DNA from: an uncultured bacterium | GTDB taxonomy: Bacteria > Bacillota > Clostridia > Lachnospirales > Lachnospiraceae | NCBI GenBank assembly: GCA_947383005.1 | Contig: CANDBT010000006.1 | Span: 62,001-126,000, forward strand | Reading direction: 5' to 3' | DNA: 64,000 nucleotides | Position numbers and translations under genes: made by a program | Shown here: in pieces, positions 43,436 through 52,846 of the stretch | Layout: each line of letters begins with the position of its first letter | Position numbering within the stretch: position 1 is the first letter of the stretch | The notes under the pieces: generated by a model | Told to the model about the DNA's origin: nothing | Databases searched by the model: none | Seen by the model: only the letters and a program-made list of their open reading frames with translations

Positions 43436-44911
43436 TTAAGCTCCGCAGAGTATAGTGGCTACCGGGATTCCGATAATCAACATCAATACCAGCTCGATGA
43501 GAACCATCGGCAGGGTATAGGAATATACATATTTGGTGGGAACCCATTCCTTATTGCTGTGCAGAAGCGCCGCAAAGGGTGAAGCCGCCGGAGTAACGCA
43601 GGCTGACAACAGTACAAACTGGATCATCAGGGTCACGATGGGCCGGGGATCGGCGCCCGCCTGGGTACAATAAGTAATGATAATGGGCTGCAGCAACATA
43701 CCGATTACCAAGCTGTTGCAAAGGTTGGTAAGGATAGCGCCCAAAAGCAGCAGCAGGATAATAAATACGGTCGGGGACATGCCCTGGAAAATCGGGGTAA
43801 GGATCACACGCAGGAAAGCGGAGATACCGGTTGCCTGGTTTGTCAGCACGCCGCCTAAAAGGATAGCGGCAACGATAATAAAGTATGCACCCCAGCTATT
43901 GCCTTCCAGAACTTTGGCGATATCCAGTACTGGTTCACCCTTAATACGGATGGCAGCCAGGCAGGCAGCAATAAACATAGCCAAACCGTATACACAGCCT
44001 TTCAGGTATCCCATGAAAGGCAGGGTGGGAACCAATGAAGGGATCATCATGCCCAGGATTACCAGGACAAAACCCAGGATATACAGCTTCTGACTCAGGG
44101 AAAGGGGAGGAAGCGGGTTGCGGTTCAGGCTTTCCACATCATAATCCTTCAGCTTGGAAGCATCCGGACGCAGGACAAATTTGGCAAACAGAACTACGGC
44201 TGTAATCAGAACCATACCCAGGATAATGGCCGTGAGCAGATATCCGCCGCTGTTGACCACAACGGGCCCGCCAGGCATCTCGGCGCTGATTTTTTCGAAG
44301 TTGCTGAGGAGCGCCAAACCGTTTTGGGCAAACGGAGCCATCGGGAAACCAATCAGGGAAGCAATCACAACTAAAGTGATGGCAACTCTTGGGAACGGAT
44401 CGCCTTTTTTGTAACCAACTTCGTCAAAAACTCCATACAAAACGGGCCACATGACAAAGATGGGTGTAAAAGCGTTGACAAAACCGGCGATAAAATAGCA
44501 TCCCATACAGATGACACCCATCAGCAGCCAGGGCTTACCGTTGGTGAACTTCCTGGTCAGGAAGAAACGTCCCATGTAGCTGGTGATTTTGTAGTAGGCC
44601 AGGCCGCCTGACATGATCTGCATGAACAATACCTGGCAAACGACCGGGGAACCGAAAGCTTCCCCAATAACTCCAGACATATTGCTGTAGGAGGAAAAGC
44701 CAACCATAGCAATGGACATAATGCTGCCCCATATCGGATCGACAAAAGTCCACAGATACAAGGTCCCCAGGAATATACCCAGGATCTCCATACCGACCGG
44801 AGTGACCTCCGGGAGGCTGAGCGGCAGGAACCGGAAAAATAACATGATACCTACACCGACAGCGGAGTGAATTAGAGTGGCTTGTTCTTTTTTGTTTGCT
44901 GTACTAGCCAT
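43436..44911 (-). CDS. divalent anion:sodium symporter-like permease 2 (DASS/SLC13-like)
   Basis: A 491-residue paralogue of the permease at 36553, of identical length, sharing LPEVTPVGMEILGIFLGTLYLW, the TNQATGISAFL stretch, NLCNSLVIGMLLQPII and SACVTPAASPFAALLHSN. It is the first gene of the operon with trxB, trxA and sulfotransferase 2. It probably moves an anion linked to sulfotransfer, e.g. sulfate, an aryl sulfate or a dicarboxylate; sequence does not decide. Confidence 0.8.
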   Translation of the reverse strand: MASTANKKEQATLIHSAVGVGIMLFFRFLPLSLPEVTPVGMEILGIFLGTLYLWTFVDPIWGSIMSIAMVGFSSYSNMSGVIGEAFGSPVVCQVLFMQIMSGGLAYYKITSYMGRFFLTRKFTNGKPWLLMGVICMGCYFIAGFVNAFTPIFVMWPVLYGVFDEVGYKKGDPFPRVAITLVVIASLIGFPMAPFAQNGLALLSNFEKISAEMPGGPVVVNSGGYLLTAIILGMVLITAVVLFAKFVLRPDASKLKDYDVESLNRNPLPPLSLSQKLYILGFVLVILGMMIPSLVPTLPFMGYLKGCVYGLAMFIAACLAAIRIKGEPVLDIAKVLEGNSWGAYFIIVAAILLGGVLTNQATGISAFLRVILTPIFQGMSPTVFIILLLLLGAILTNLCNSLVIGMLLQPIIITYCTQAGADPRPIVTLMIQFVLLSACVTPAASPFAALLHSNKEWVPTKYVYSYTLPMVLIELVLMLIIGIPVATILCGA

Positions 44912-44954
44912 TGTTAAAATACCCCTTTTCCTGAAAGATTGTTAAATTTGTAAC

Positions 44955-44976
44955 TTATGGTGAAATTGTACCATAA
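44955..44976 (-). promoter_or_regulatory. candidate operator before permease 2
   Basis: TTATGGT (44955-44961) and ACCATAA (44970-44976) are perfect inverted arms around 8 bases; a TACAAT -10-like element overlaps on the minus strand. Located 44-65 bases before the start codon. A repressor site is likely; the protein is unknown. Confidence 0.45.
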
Positions 44977-45092
44977 AAGCAGAAAAAGGGATATAGCCTA
45001 TGTTATGTTTTGCAACTTTTTTGTCGAAATCACCGCAAAAATATAGTAAATATTGGTAATGGTTCAGAAGGATATTTTCTCCTTATGCAAAA

Positions 45093-45275
45093 TTGTTTTC
45101 CCGCCTGCTCTCCAAGCCGGTGATCTGCCTGGATCAAGCCATGCTTAAGCAGGAGGCGGCAAAGGAAGGGAAAACAGCCATTTTGTGTACGTTTACCGGA
45201 AACGTGGAGACAACCAGGAACCTGTATTATTCTTGCTGCAGGGAATTAGGGCGGGAGGCTATTGGCGGCAAATAG
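45093..45275 (+). pseudogene. fragment of an aspartate/glutamate racemase-like gene
   Basis: A 60-codon open stretch (SKPVICLDQAMLKQEAAKEGKTAILCTFTG...TTRNLYYSCCRELG) resembles the middle part of the Asp/Glu/hydantoin racemase family, where a PVxxIDxAM segment is followed by a second-half beta strand. No start with a ribosome site, no catalytic Cys regions on either side, and the frame ends at 45275. It looks like a decayed remnant. The gap from 44912 to 45687 otherwise holds no gene. Confidence 0.4.
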
Positions 45276-45532
45276 GAACAACCAATATTGGGGGCATATT
45301 GGCAAATCATTTGGATCACGGGTATAAGGAGTACATAGGAAATTTTATATGGTTTACATATAAATCTATATATTTTACTTAAAGAAATGCAGCAATTAAA
45401 ATTAGGAGAAGGATGCTCTTGGGTTAATGCTTGGAATATAATTTATTTCTGCCATCTGCAACAAATATCAGGCGTTACCGGGAGGGCTTTTGAATTTAAA
45501 AGGGGAAGGAGGATGGGGTTTAGGGAAAGGAT

Positions 45533-45587
45533 GGTAACAGCCCGGGGTAACCGGACAGTTACCAAGGATGGCTGTTTTAGGGCCATC
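45533..45587 (+). promoter_or_regulatory. leader hairpins before the 2HCT transporter
   Basis: GGTAAC (45533-45538) pairs with GTTACC (45558-45563), with another GGTAACC between them; then GATGGC (45567-45572) pairs with GCCATC (45582-45587). They lie about 100-150 bases before the start. They could be operator repeats or a structured RNA leader, but match no riboswitch I know. Confidence 0.4.
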
Positions 45588-45687
45588 TGTCTGTGACCAA
45601 AAAGGGGTAGTTGTCTGCAGAAACACCCTAATCATTTGGCGAATAAGTATGCTCGTGGGTATAAGATGGCAAAAGGAGGGTATGGAT

Positions 45688-46998
45688 ATGGAAACAAATG
45701 AAGTTGCAAAAAAGGAACTGAAGCTGGGAGGGCTTCCCTGGTGGCAGGCGATTGTGGCGATTGTGCTCTGTGCGATTCCCATGTACTGGGGGATCCAGTC
45801 CAGCAGTATGGCGGGAACCCTGTGTTCGTGTTTCGCCCTGGCTGTAGTATTTAATGAGATTGGCGAGCGTTTGCCTATCTGGAACAATTACATCGGCGGC
45901 GGGCTTTTGATGGCCTTTTTCGGGGTGGCGGTCCTGAAATATTTCGGGCTGATTCCGGAGGAGGCAATTACCAACATCAACAGCTTTGTGTCAGAGGATG
46001 CCAATTTTTTGGAGTTTTTTATTGTGATTCTGATTGTGGGTTCGGTGCTGGCCTTGGACCGCGATATTCTGCTGCGCTCCTTCGGCGGATATATTCCGGC
46101 GATTTTAGGCGGCCTGGTGGTGGCAAGTATCCTGGGTGTGGTCACGGGACTGATTTTCGGGGTGTCCCCGGCAGACTCCATCATCAAGTACGTGCTTCCC
46201 ATCATGGGCGGCGGCAATGGCGCGGGAGCGGTTCCCTTAAGTAATATTTATGAGACCGTGACCGGCGACGCGGCGGCCAATTACTATGGCTTTGCCATTA
46301 TTATTCTGACCATTGCCAACATTTTTTCTATTATTGGCTCAGCGCTTTTAAATACCATTGGCCAGAAGTACCCGGCTCTGACAGGAGACAAGAAAACCCT
46401 TCTGCGCAAGGGGGGAAGCATTACCCGGGATGATGCAAAGGTCAAAACTACCATAGAAGATATGATGGGGGCGCTTCTGCTGGCGTTTGCCTGCTTCGCT
46501 GTGGGACGGATCATGAATAAGAAAATTTTGCCCACCATCGCGGGGGCGGCGATCCATCAGTATGCATATCTGATTATTTTTGTGGTGATACTGGCAGCCA
46601 CCGGCCTGATCCCGGCCAATGTACGGGCAGGGGCCAAGCGTCTGCAGAGCTTTATGTCAGGCGGCATGGGCATTATCATCATGGTCGGCATGGGCGCTGA
46701 TTTTGATATTGCGGAGCTGTTCTCGGCCATGACTCCGGGAAATGTGCTCATGGCCCTGATGATTGTAGTCGGCGCTATCATCGGCGCAGGCGGAATCGGC
46801 TATCTGGTGGGCTTTTATCCGGTGGACTCGGCTCTCACAGCCGGACTTTGTATGGCAAACCGCGGCGGAAACGGGGATCTGGCCTGCCTGGGCGCTGCAG
46901 ACCGTATGGATCTGATTGCTTATGCACAGCTTTCCTCCCGTCTGGGTGGCGGAATCGTGCTGATTATCGCTTCCTTTATCTTCTCATTCTGGTTATAA
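45688..46998 (+). CDS. 2-hydroxycarboxylate transporter (2HCT family)
   Basis: A 436-residue, about 11-helix secondary transporter for citrate, malate or lactate-type acids (CitS, MleP, CimH relatives). The two re-entrant GGNG loops are diagnostic: MGGGNGAGAVPLS near residue 175 and ANRGGNGDLACLGAADRMDLIAYAQLSSRLGGG near 395, including the substrate-binding Arg. AAAGGAGGG lies 8 bases before ATG 45688. It probably supplies the carboxylate used by downstream genes. Confidence 0.93.
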   Translation: METNEVAKKELKLGGLPWWQAIVAIVLCAIPMYWGIQSSSMAGTLCSCFALAVVFNEIGERLPIWNNYIGGGLLMAFFGVAVLKYFGLIPEEAITNINSFVSEDANFLEFFIVILIVGSVLALDRDILLRSFGGYIPAILGGLVVASILGVVTGLIFGVSPADSIIKYVLPIMGGGNGAGAVPLSNIYETVTGDAAANYYGFAIIILTIANIFSIIGSALLNTIGQKYPALTGDKKTLLRKGGSITRDDAKVKTTIEDMMGALLLAFACFAVGRIMNKKILPTIAGAAIHQYAYLIIFVVILAATGLIPANVRAGAKRLQSFMSGGMGIIIMVGMGADFDIAELFSAMTPGNVLMALMIVVGAIIGAGGIGYLVGFYPVDSALTAGLCMANRGGNGDLACLGAADRMDLIAYAQLSSRLGGGIVLIIASFIFSFWL

Positions 46999-47001
46999 AA
47001 T

Positions 47002-47826
47002 ATGGTTGCTTATTTCCGGAAACAGAACAATTGTTTTATGGCTCTGGGAGCTTTGGTGGGATTTTTGGCTATATTTGAGGCAGGCCAGGCATGGCTGGTT
47101 TCCCAGGCTGGTTATATCCGGGGATTTCTGGCAATTCTTGCCGTATTTATGGGAGCGGTGGCAGGAAGGCTTGTGTCAGCATTTTTGGCAACAAGGCGGA
47201 TTGCCCGGATCACGGCGCTCCTTTACCAGGAGGGGCAGCCAGAACTGTTTATGGAGAAATTTGCAGGAATCCTGGCGAAAACGCCGAAGGGCACAGCAGA
47301 GTATGTGGACGGAAGCAATAAGATGGCCTATGCTTTGGAGGCTCTGGGAGAATTTGACCGGGCCATGGAAATAGTGGACGGGCTGAGGCCGGAACAACTT
47401 CGGCTCCATTCCTTATCTTGCCAGGCCCTTACAGCCAATCAGCGGCTGCGGCTGTATCTTCTCAAGGGAGAGAGGTCCCTGGCCGGGGAGGAGCTGGTCC
47501 TCATGGCCGGGTTGTGGCAGCAGGCCAAGTGCAGGGCGCCGGTTCTGGCAGCTAATTTGAAGGAATGTGTATGGCTGGGAGAAAACTGGCTGAAAATTTT
47601 GATGGGGCAGAAAGCGGATGAGCAATATCTCCGCCAGGAGATAGCCTTGGCAAAAAACAGGATTCACAAGGGAGAAATGCTGGCCCTTCTGGGCCGGTAC
47701 CTGCAGCAGCAGAGACGGGAAGATGAGGCAAGGGAACTTTTGGAGGAAGCCTGCGCCTGCGGGGAAGGGCTATATGCGGGACGGCTGGCCAGGGAAATGC
47801 TAGGCGGCAGCCATGTCCTATCATAG
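47002..47826 (+). CDS. membrane protein with TPR-like helices, unknown function
   Basis: A 274-residue protein. Two membrane segments near residues 12-30 and 36-58 are followed by a soluble helical domain with TPR-like repeats (NKMAYALEALGEFDRAMEIVDGL near 108 and GRYLQQQRREDEARELLEEACACG near 235). Starts 3 bases after the 2HCT stop, with no clear ribosome site (ATG 47038 is an alternative), so it may be translationally coupled. The stop codon TAG and last codons come from a copy of the dispersed palindromic repeat at 47819. Confidence 0.6.
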   Translation: MVAYFRKQNNCFMALGALVGFLAIFEAGQAWLVSQAGYIRGFLAILAVFMGAVAGRLVSAFLATRRIARITALLYQEGQPELFMEKFAGILAKTPKGTAEYVDGSNKMAYALEALGEFDRAMEIVDGLRPEQLRLHSLSCQALTANQRLRLYLLKGERSLAGEELVLMAGLWQQAKCRAPVLAANLKECVWLGENWLKILMGQKADEQYLRQEIALAKNRIHKGEMLALLGRYLQQQRREDEARELLEEACACGEGLYAGRLAREMLGGSHVLS

Positions 47827-47837
47827 GAAAGTGCATC
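47819..47837 (+). repeat. dispersed palindromic repeat, half copy E
   Basis: TATCATAGGAAAGTGCATC, the left arm and loop of the repeat, without the second arm. It overlaps the end of the preceding gene and gives it its stop codon. Confidence 0.65.
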
Positions 47838-47956
47838 TTAAAAAGTTATTTTCATGGAAAAATGAGGCAGGGGAGGTCAGGGACGGTTTCCCCTGCTTTT
47901 CGTATTGGATTTGTTTTTTCCGTTTCTGTATTGGACTGCAGGGAAAGGAGTATAGG

Positions 47957-48604
47957 ATGGATAAGATAAAGCAGGAAATTATCAGGACAGGCAGATGGAT
48001 TAAAGAACAGAAGCTGACCTGGGGGACATCGGGAAATATCAGCGCCCGGGAGGGCAGCATGGTGTATGTGACAGCCAGCGGGACGGTCATGGGGGATTTG
48101 AGGGAAGAGGATATTCTTGTCTGTGGCTTGGATGGAAGGGTTATAGATGGGGAAGGAAAGCCGTCAAAGGAGACGGGAATGCACCTGGAGGTATACCGCC
48201 GGCGGGAAGATGTGCAGGCGATCGTCCATAGCTCGCCTTTTTACAGCACTTTTTGTGCATGCAGTAATCTGGTATTGAAAACGAATCTTTTTATTGAATC
48301 GATGTATTATGACGAGGCGGTAAAGTATGTACCTTACTTTCACGCAGGAAGCAAAGAACTGGCGGAAGCAGTCCGGGATATCTGCGGCCAGTGCCATGTG
48401 ATTTTGATGGAGCATCATGGGATTTTGGCGTATGATAAAAATTTGGCGGAGTGCAGGGCAGCCTTGGAAGTGACGGAAAACGTGTGCAAAATGAATGTCC
48501 TGGCCCAGATGGGTGGGATAGCTTTGCAGGAAGTCCCTGCGGAAACGGTGAAAGATTTTTTGGAAGGCGGATATTATAAAAAGAGGAGGATACAAAATGG
48601 ATAA
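47957..48604 (+). CDS. class II aldolase-family protein (OtnC-like, four-carbon acid sugar)
   Basis: A 215-residue enzyme of the class II aldolase/adducin fold. TSGNISAREG near residue 24 is the phosphate-binding loop; the zinc ligands are His in QAIVHSSPFYSTFCA near 92 and H-H in LMEHHGILAY near 155. The gene is paired with the kinase that follows (8-base overlap), as in the 3-oxo-tetronate route: kinase then OtnC decarboxylase to a triose phosphate. AAAGGAG precedes ATG 47957. The substrate is inferred from its partner. Confidence 0.82.
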   Translation: MDKIKQEIIRTGRWIKEQKLTWGTSGNISAREGSMVYVTASGTVMGDLREEDILVCGLDGRVIDGEGKPSKETGMHLEVYRRREDVQAIVHSSPFYSTFCACSNLVLKTNLFIESMYYDEAVKYVPYFHAGSKELAEAVRDICGQCHVILMEHHGILAYDKNLAECRAALEVTENVCKMNVLAQMGGIALQEVPAETVKDFLEGGYYKKRRIQNG

Positions 48605-49897
48605 TATATGGCTGGGAATCGTGGCAGATGATTTTACCGGGGCTTCCGATGCCGCCTCCTTTTTAGTGGAGGCGGGAGTCCCCACAATCTTGTTTAACGG
48701 GATTTCGGAGCAGATGCCGGAATTGGATGAAGGCTGCGCAGCGCTGGTGGTGGCGTTAAAGACAAGGACTATGCCGGCGGCGGATGCGGTAAAAGAAAGC
48801 ATGGATGCGTTTCGGTGGCTGAAGGCTATGGGAGCGGAAAAACTGTATTTAAAATATTGTTCTACTTTTGATTCCACAAAAGAGGGGAATATAGGGCCGG
48901 TGGTGGACGCGGTGCTTAAAGAGTACCAAATTCCCTACACGGTTCTGTGCCCGTCCCTGCCAGTTAATGGAAGAACAGTCAAAAGCGGGAAATTATACGT
49001 GAATGGGATTTTGTTGGAAGAAAGCCATATGAAGGATCATCCCCTGACCCCTATGAGGGAGTCGGACGTGGGGAAATTGATGGAAGCCCAGGGAAACTAC
49101 CAAACCCTGAAACTGAAAATCGGCCAGGGGGAAGAGAGCTGGAAACAGCAGATTCGGGACATGGAGGAAAAAGAAGGGCATTTTTATGTGATTCCCGACT
49201 ATTTTGAAGACAGCCATGGAGATTGGATAGCCAGGGCATTTTGGGATCTGCCGTTTTTCACCGGCGGTTCCGGGTTGGCAGGAGCGCTGGGCAGAATCTG
49301 CGCAACGCAGATTGCCGGGAGCCGGAAAAAGGAAGGAAACGCGGGAAAAGAGGAACAGGGATTCCAGGCAGGCGGGCAGGAAATAGCCAGCCAGTCTCTT
49401 TTGCTGGCTGGCAGTTGTTCCGCCGTCACCCTGGCCCAGATTGAAGACTATCGGGAAAAAGGCTACCCGGCATTTTGCATCGAACCGGAAAAACTGTTGG
49501 ACAATACCCTGACCGGGGATCAAATAGGGGACTGGATTTGGGAGACGGGAAGCAAGGGGCTGGTGTATAGTTCCGCAGCGCCGGAGAGTATCAAAAAGAC
49601 CCAGGAGATGGGCAAGGAACGGGTTGCCGCACGGATAGAAGAAACTTTGTCAGAACTGGCGAGGCAGTCGGTGGCCCGGGGATATGGCATCGTGGTTGTT
49701 GCCGGCGGTGAAACTTCCGGGGCAGTGACCAGGGGGCTGGTTACCAGGCATTTAGAATCGGGCCCAGTGTGGCGCCGGGAGTTCCCGTCATGACACCGCT
49801 GGAAAATAAAGAGGTGAGGCTGGTGTTAAAGTCCGGGAATTTTGGCCAGAGGGATTTTTTTGAGAGGGCTTTGCGTGTGGCTGGCGGGACTTTCTGA
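48597..49897 (+). pseudogene. four-carbon acid sugar kinase (OtnK/DUF1537), C-terminal frameshift
   Basis: Codes for a kinase of the DUF1537 family that phosphorylates 3-oxo-tetronates or similar acids. The N-domain opens with GIVADDFTGASDAASFL, and the C-domain has SLLLAGSCSAVTLAQI and VVVAGGETSGAVTRGL, which bind nucleotide. After 49750 the frame goes to an early stop at 49793, but one added T in ...CATTT-AGA... continues as RIGPSVAPGVPVMTPLEN, then VRLVLKSGNFGQRDFF to 49897, the normal family end. So one base seems missing in a T-run. The protein would lose its last about 40 residues, including part of the active site region. Confidence 0.85.
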
Positions 49898-50002
49898 GCT
49901 ACTACAGCGCTGGTTGAACTCGTATAGCGTTGCATTAATTCTCGGGTAATCCGTACTTGCTGTTTACTTCAAGATGGAATTCCTTGTTCAAAAATCTTCA
50001 CG

Positions 50003-50054
50003 CTGAAGGGGAGGCCGGAAAGTTTCAACAATTACTTTCTGGCCTCCTCTTCAG
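50003..50054. terminator. long hairpin between convergent otnK and LysR genes
   Basis: CTGAAG...GGAGGCC.GAAAGT pairs with ACTTTC.GGCCTCC...CTTCAG (50003-50054) around a 10-base loop. It lies between convergent genes and probably terminates both. Nothing else is seen in 49898-50083. Confidence 0.7.
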
Positions 50055-50083
50055 ACACTAAAAGAAATTTTAGCCAGCATTGT

Positions 50084-50962
50084 TTACATCAAAGAAAAGT
50101 CCCACATACGGATTTCATGAAGAAAATTTTGGATCATTGGCTCTTGTTCCCGCTGGCGGTTGTAGATCAGGTAGCAGTTGCGGGAAACCGGGGAGCCGTC
50201 CATATAATAGATCGGCGTCGCACACAGGCCGTGATTTTCAAAAAAATGTTTTCCCCGATAAAACATCAGGCTGTAGCATAGGCTTTTTTTTATTATTTGC
50301 AGGGCAAGTTCCCCATTGTGAGCTTTAAAGCAAAAGGTTGGAGGATCGGCATAATGTTCATCCCACCAGTTTTGCATGACCTGTTGGGAATGTTTGTTAT
50401 GATTGCTGACAATACAGGGAATTTCCGGGAGGCTGGCCAGGTCTACAGGGGTTTTGGAAACCACATAGCAAGGTTCTGTGCGGAGCAGGTGTTTGGAAAT
50501 CTGGCTGGAGTAAACTTGCGAGCAGATAAAACCAAAATCCAGCTTGTTTTGAATAATCAGGTCAATGGTATACTCACTGATATGGTCGGCAATATCTGCA
50601 TGCAGGTGTGGGAATTTCTTGGAAAACTCTGTAAAGAACCCGGGAATTACATAATTGGCAATAGAAAGGCTGATACCGATACGGATAGTCGCCGGTTGCG
50701 GCTGAGGAGTGTCATTCAGGTGCGTTTTTAATTCCTGGGTCAATTGCAGAATTTGATTGGCATATTTTACAGCAAGTTCTCCTTTGGGCGTAAAAGTAAT
50801 TCCCTTTGTGTGCCGCAAGAGAAGCTGGGCACCCAGTTCTTCCTCCATTTTCTGTATTCGCTTGGTCAGGGTGGGCTGGGACAGAAAAAACAGGTTTGCC
50901 GTTTTGGTTATGTTTTTGTTTTGATACAAAGTGGAAAGGATTTTCCAATCGCTATCCCTCAT
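50084..50962 (-). CDS. LysR-family transcriptional regulator
   Basis: A 292-residue regulator with a classical N-terminal winged helix (TKTANLFFLSQPTLTKRIQKMEEELGAQLLLR) near residues 17-50 and a periplasmic-binding-like effector domain (about 90-290). It is divergent from the peptide ABC importer, with 196 bases between, a typical arrangement for control of the neighbouring operon. The inducer is unknown; peptides or a tricarboxylate would fit. Confidence 0.93.
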   Translation of the reverse strand: MRDSDWKILSTLYQNKNITKTANLFFLSQPTLTKRIQKMEEELGAQLLLRHTKGITFTPKGELAVKYANQILQLTQELKTHLNDTPQPQPATIRIGISLSIANYVIPGFFTEFSKKFPHLHADIADHISEYTIDLIIQNKLDFGFICSQVYSSQISKHLLRTEPCYVVSKTPVDLASLPEIPCIVSNHNKHSQQVMQNWWDEHYADPPTFCFKAHNGELALQIIKKSLCYSLMFYRGKHFFENHGLCATPIYYMDGSPVSRNCYLIYNRQREQEPMIQNFLHEIRMWDFSLM

Positions 50963-51158
50963 TATTTATCCTCCATAAGAGAGAGCCATTCATTTTTTCT
51001 ATGGCAAAATTCCCATTTTTTGAATTTTACACAAAAACAGAAATGTTATATGATAGTTACATATCGAAAATGATGAAAGTATGGATTCGTTATATTCTTT
51101 ATTTTAATCTCAGCAATTGCTTTTGTCAATGGATAAAAAACACAAGGAGGATTTCGGT

Positions 51159-52807
51159 ATGAAAAGAAAAACAATGGCAGGGATAATGGCAATATTGATG
51201 GCGGTTTCTGGTTTGGCCGGATGCGGGGGTTCAGGCAGCCAGGGAAATTCGGGGGAAAGCAGTAAAACCGAAAGCAGCGCAGCGGGCGCCGGGGCAGCCA
51301 TTGAAGCAGCAAAGGAAAAGGGCGCCGGGGATGAACTGGCAAAACCAAAAGGGAAAATACTGACGGCTGCCATTGCCGCTCAGGAGCATGAGGATCGCAT
51401 CGGTATGGTGCAGCCGATTGCTAATAACGACGCCATGCGGGGAATCATGCCAGGGATTGAGGATTTATTCCACTACAATTCGGGAAAAGTAGAAGGATGG
51501 CTGATCGATGAGTGGACCGTATCTGAGGACGGGATGGAGTACAACTGGCATGTGCGGGAGGGAGTCAAATTCCATGATGGCTCCGAATTGACAGCAGAAG
51601 TGGTGCGGTGGAATTTGCAGTATGCCTTGGATAACGGGGTTACGGCGATACCGATTCAGTCGATGGAAGTGGTGGATAGCCATAATCTGAAGGTGGTTTT
51701 GTCAGAGAAAAATCCACTGTTTTTGGATACCCTGGCAACTGGCCTGTTTGGCTTTGTATATTCCCAAGAGGCTTATGAGAAGAATGGTGTTATAAAAATC
51801 CGGTCGGCACAGGTGCATACCGGTTTGGTTCGTGGGAGCAGGGAACACAATTAAGCTGGGTGGCAAATGAAGATTATTGGGGTGACGGCCCCTATCTGGA
51901 CGGTATTACCTTTAAATGGTTTGAGAGTAAGGCGACGGCCATCGCTTCCTACATCAACGGAGATATCCAGGTATTGTTTGATTCAGATTTGGATATATAC
52001 AAGGAGGTGCTTCCGTCCTTACATGAAGCAGATGCCGAGCAGGTGCTTTCCAAGACGCCAAATAATATTTTCTATATCTGGATGGACGGCAATGACGAAA
52101 ATTCTCCTTTCCATGATGTACGGGTCCGCCAGGCATTCTGCCATGCTATTGATACCGATGCGATTGTGAATGACTTGTTTGAAGGTTTCCGCAGAAAGAC
52201 CACCAACCAGCCGTCCTATGAAGGGAGCATCTACTATAATGATGAGATTGTGGGCTATGGATATGATCCGGAGAAGGCAAAGCAGCTATTGGATGAGGCT
52301 GGTTATCCGGATGGTTTTTCCTACACGATCCAATGCCGCAATGGTACGCCCTATGATGCTTATGTCCCGGCGGTACAGGCTTATGCGGCGGCAGTAGGCA
52401 TTAACCTGGAGGTGAATTATCTGGAAGGGACGGCCTTTAACGCTGTGATGTATGATAGCTTTGCAGGAACATTGTTCACCAACCCGGCATCCTTTGCCCC
52501 TAATGAATTCGGCCGCATGCGGGAGCGTTTTTCCAAGGGGAATATTGAGAGCTTTGGATATAAGGATATCTATTTCAGCGATAAATATTTTGACTATTTT
52601 GAACAGGCCAAGAATCAGGGTATGGCTGAAGAAGCGGCACGATATTATCAGTTGGCCATGAAAGAGGCTATTGACACCGATTGTTCCTTCATGGTGCTGT
52701 ATGCTGACCATTCTTGCACGATGAAGTATCATTTTGTGGAGGACAGCGGTGTGGATGTGGCGCCCAATAACCAGTGGTTCCCCAATGCCGTAAAATTCGT
52801 GGAATAA
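51159..52807 (+). pseudogene. dipeptide/oligopeptide-type binding lipoprotein, frameshifted
   Basis: An SBP family 5 lipoprotein with a signal and lipobox (LAGC) near residue 20, then a Ser/Gly-rich linker. The first frame is normal to YEKNGV at about 51790 and then runs to a stop at 51854. The other frame continues exactly where expected: KNPVGTGAYRFGSWEQGTQ, then LSWVANEDYWG, the family signature, on to the end at 52807. One T appears to be missing in GTTATA (expected GTTTATA) near 51790-51793. AAGGAGG lies before the ATG. Whether real or a sequencing error cannot be told here. Confidence 0.9.
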
Positions 52808-52846
52808 AGGTGGGAATACAGCAGAAAAGATGGGAGGGATAAGAAA

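Noticed and set aside
45568-45687. Longer start for the 2HCT transporter (extra 40 residues)
   Set aside because: The strong AAAGGAGGG lies just before ATG 45688, and the extension covers leader hairpins and has no family match.
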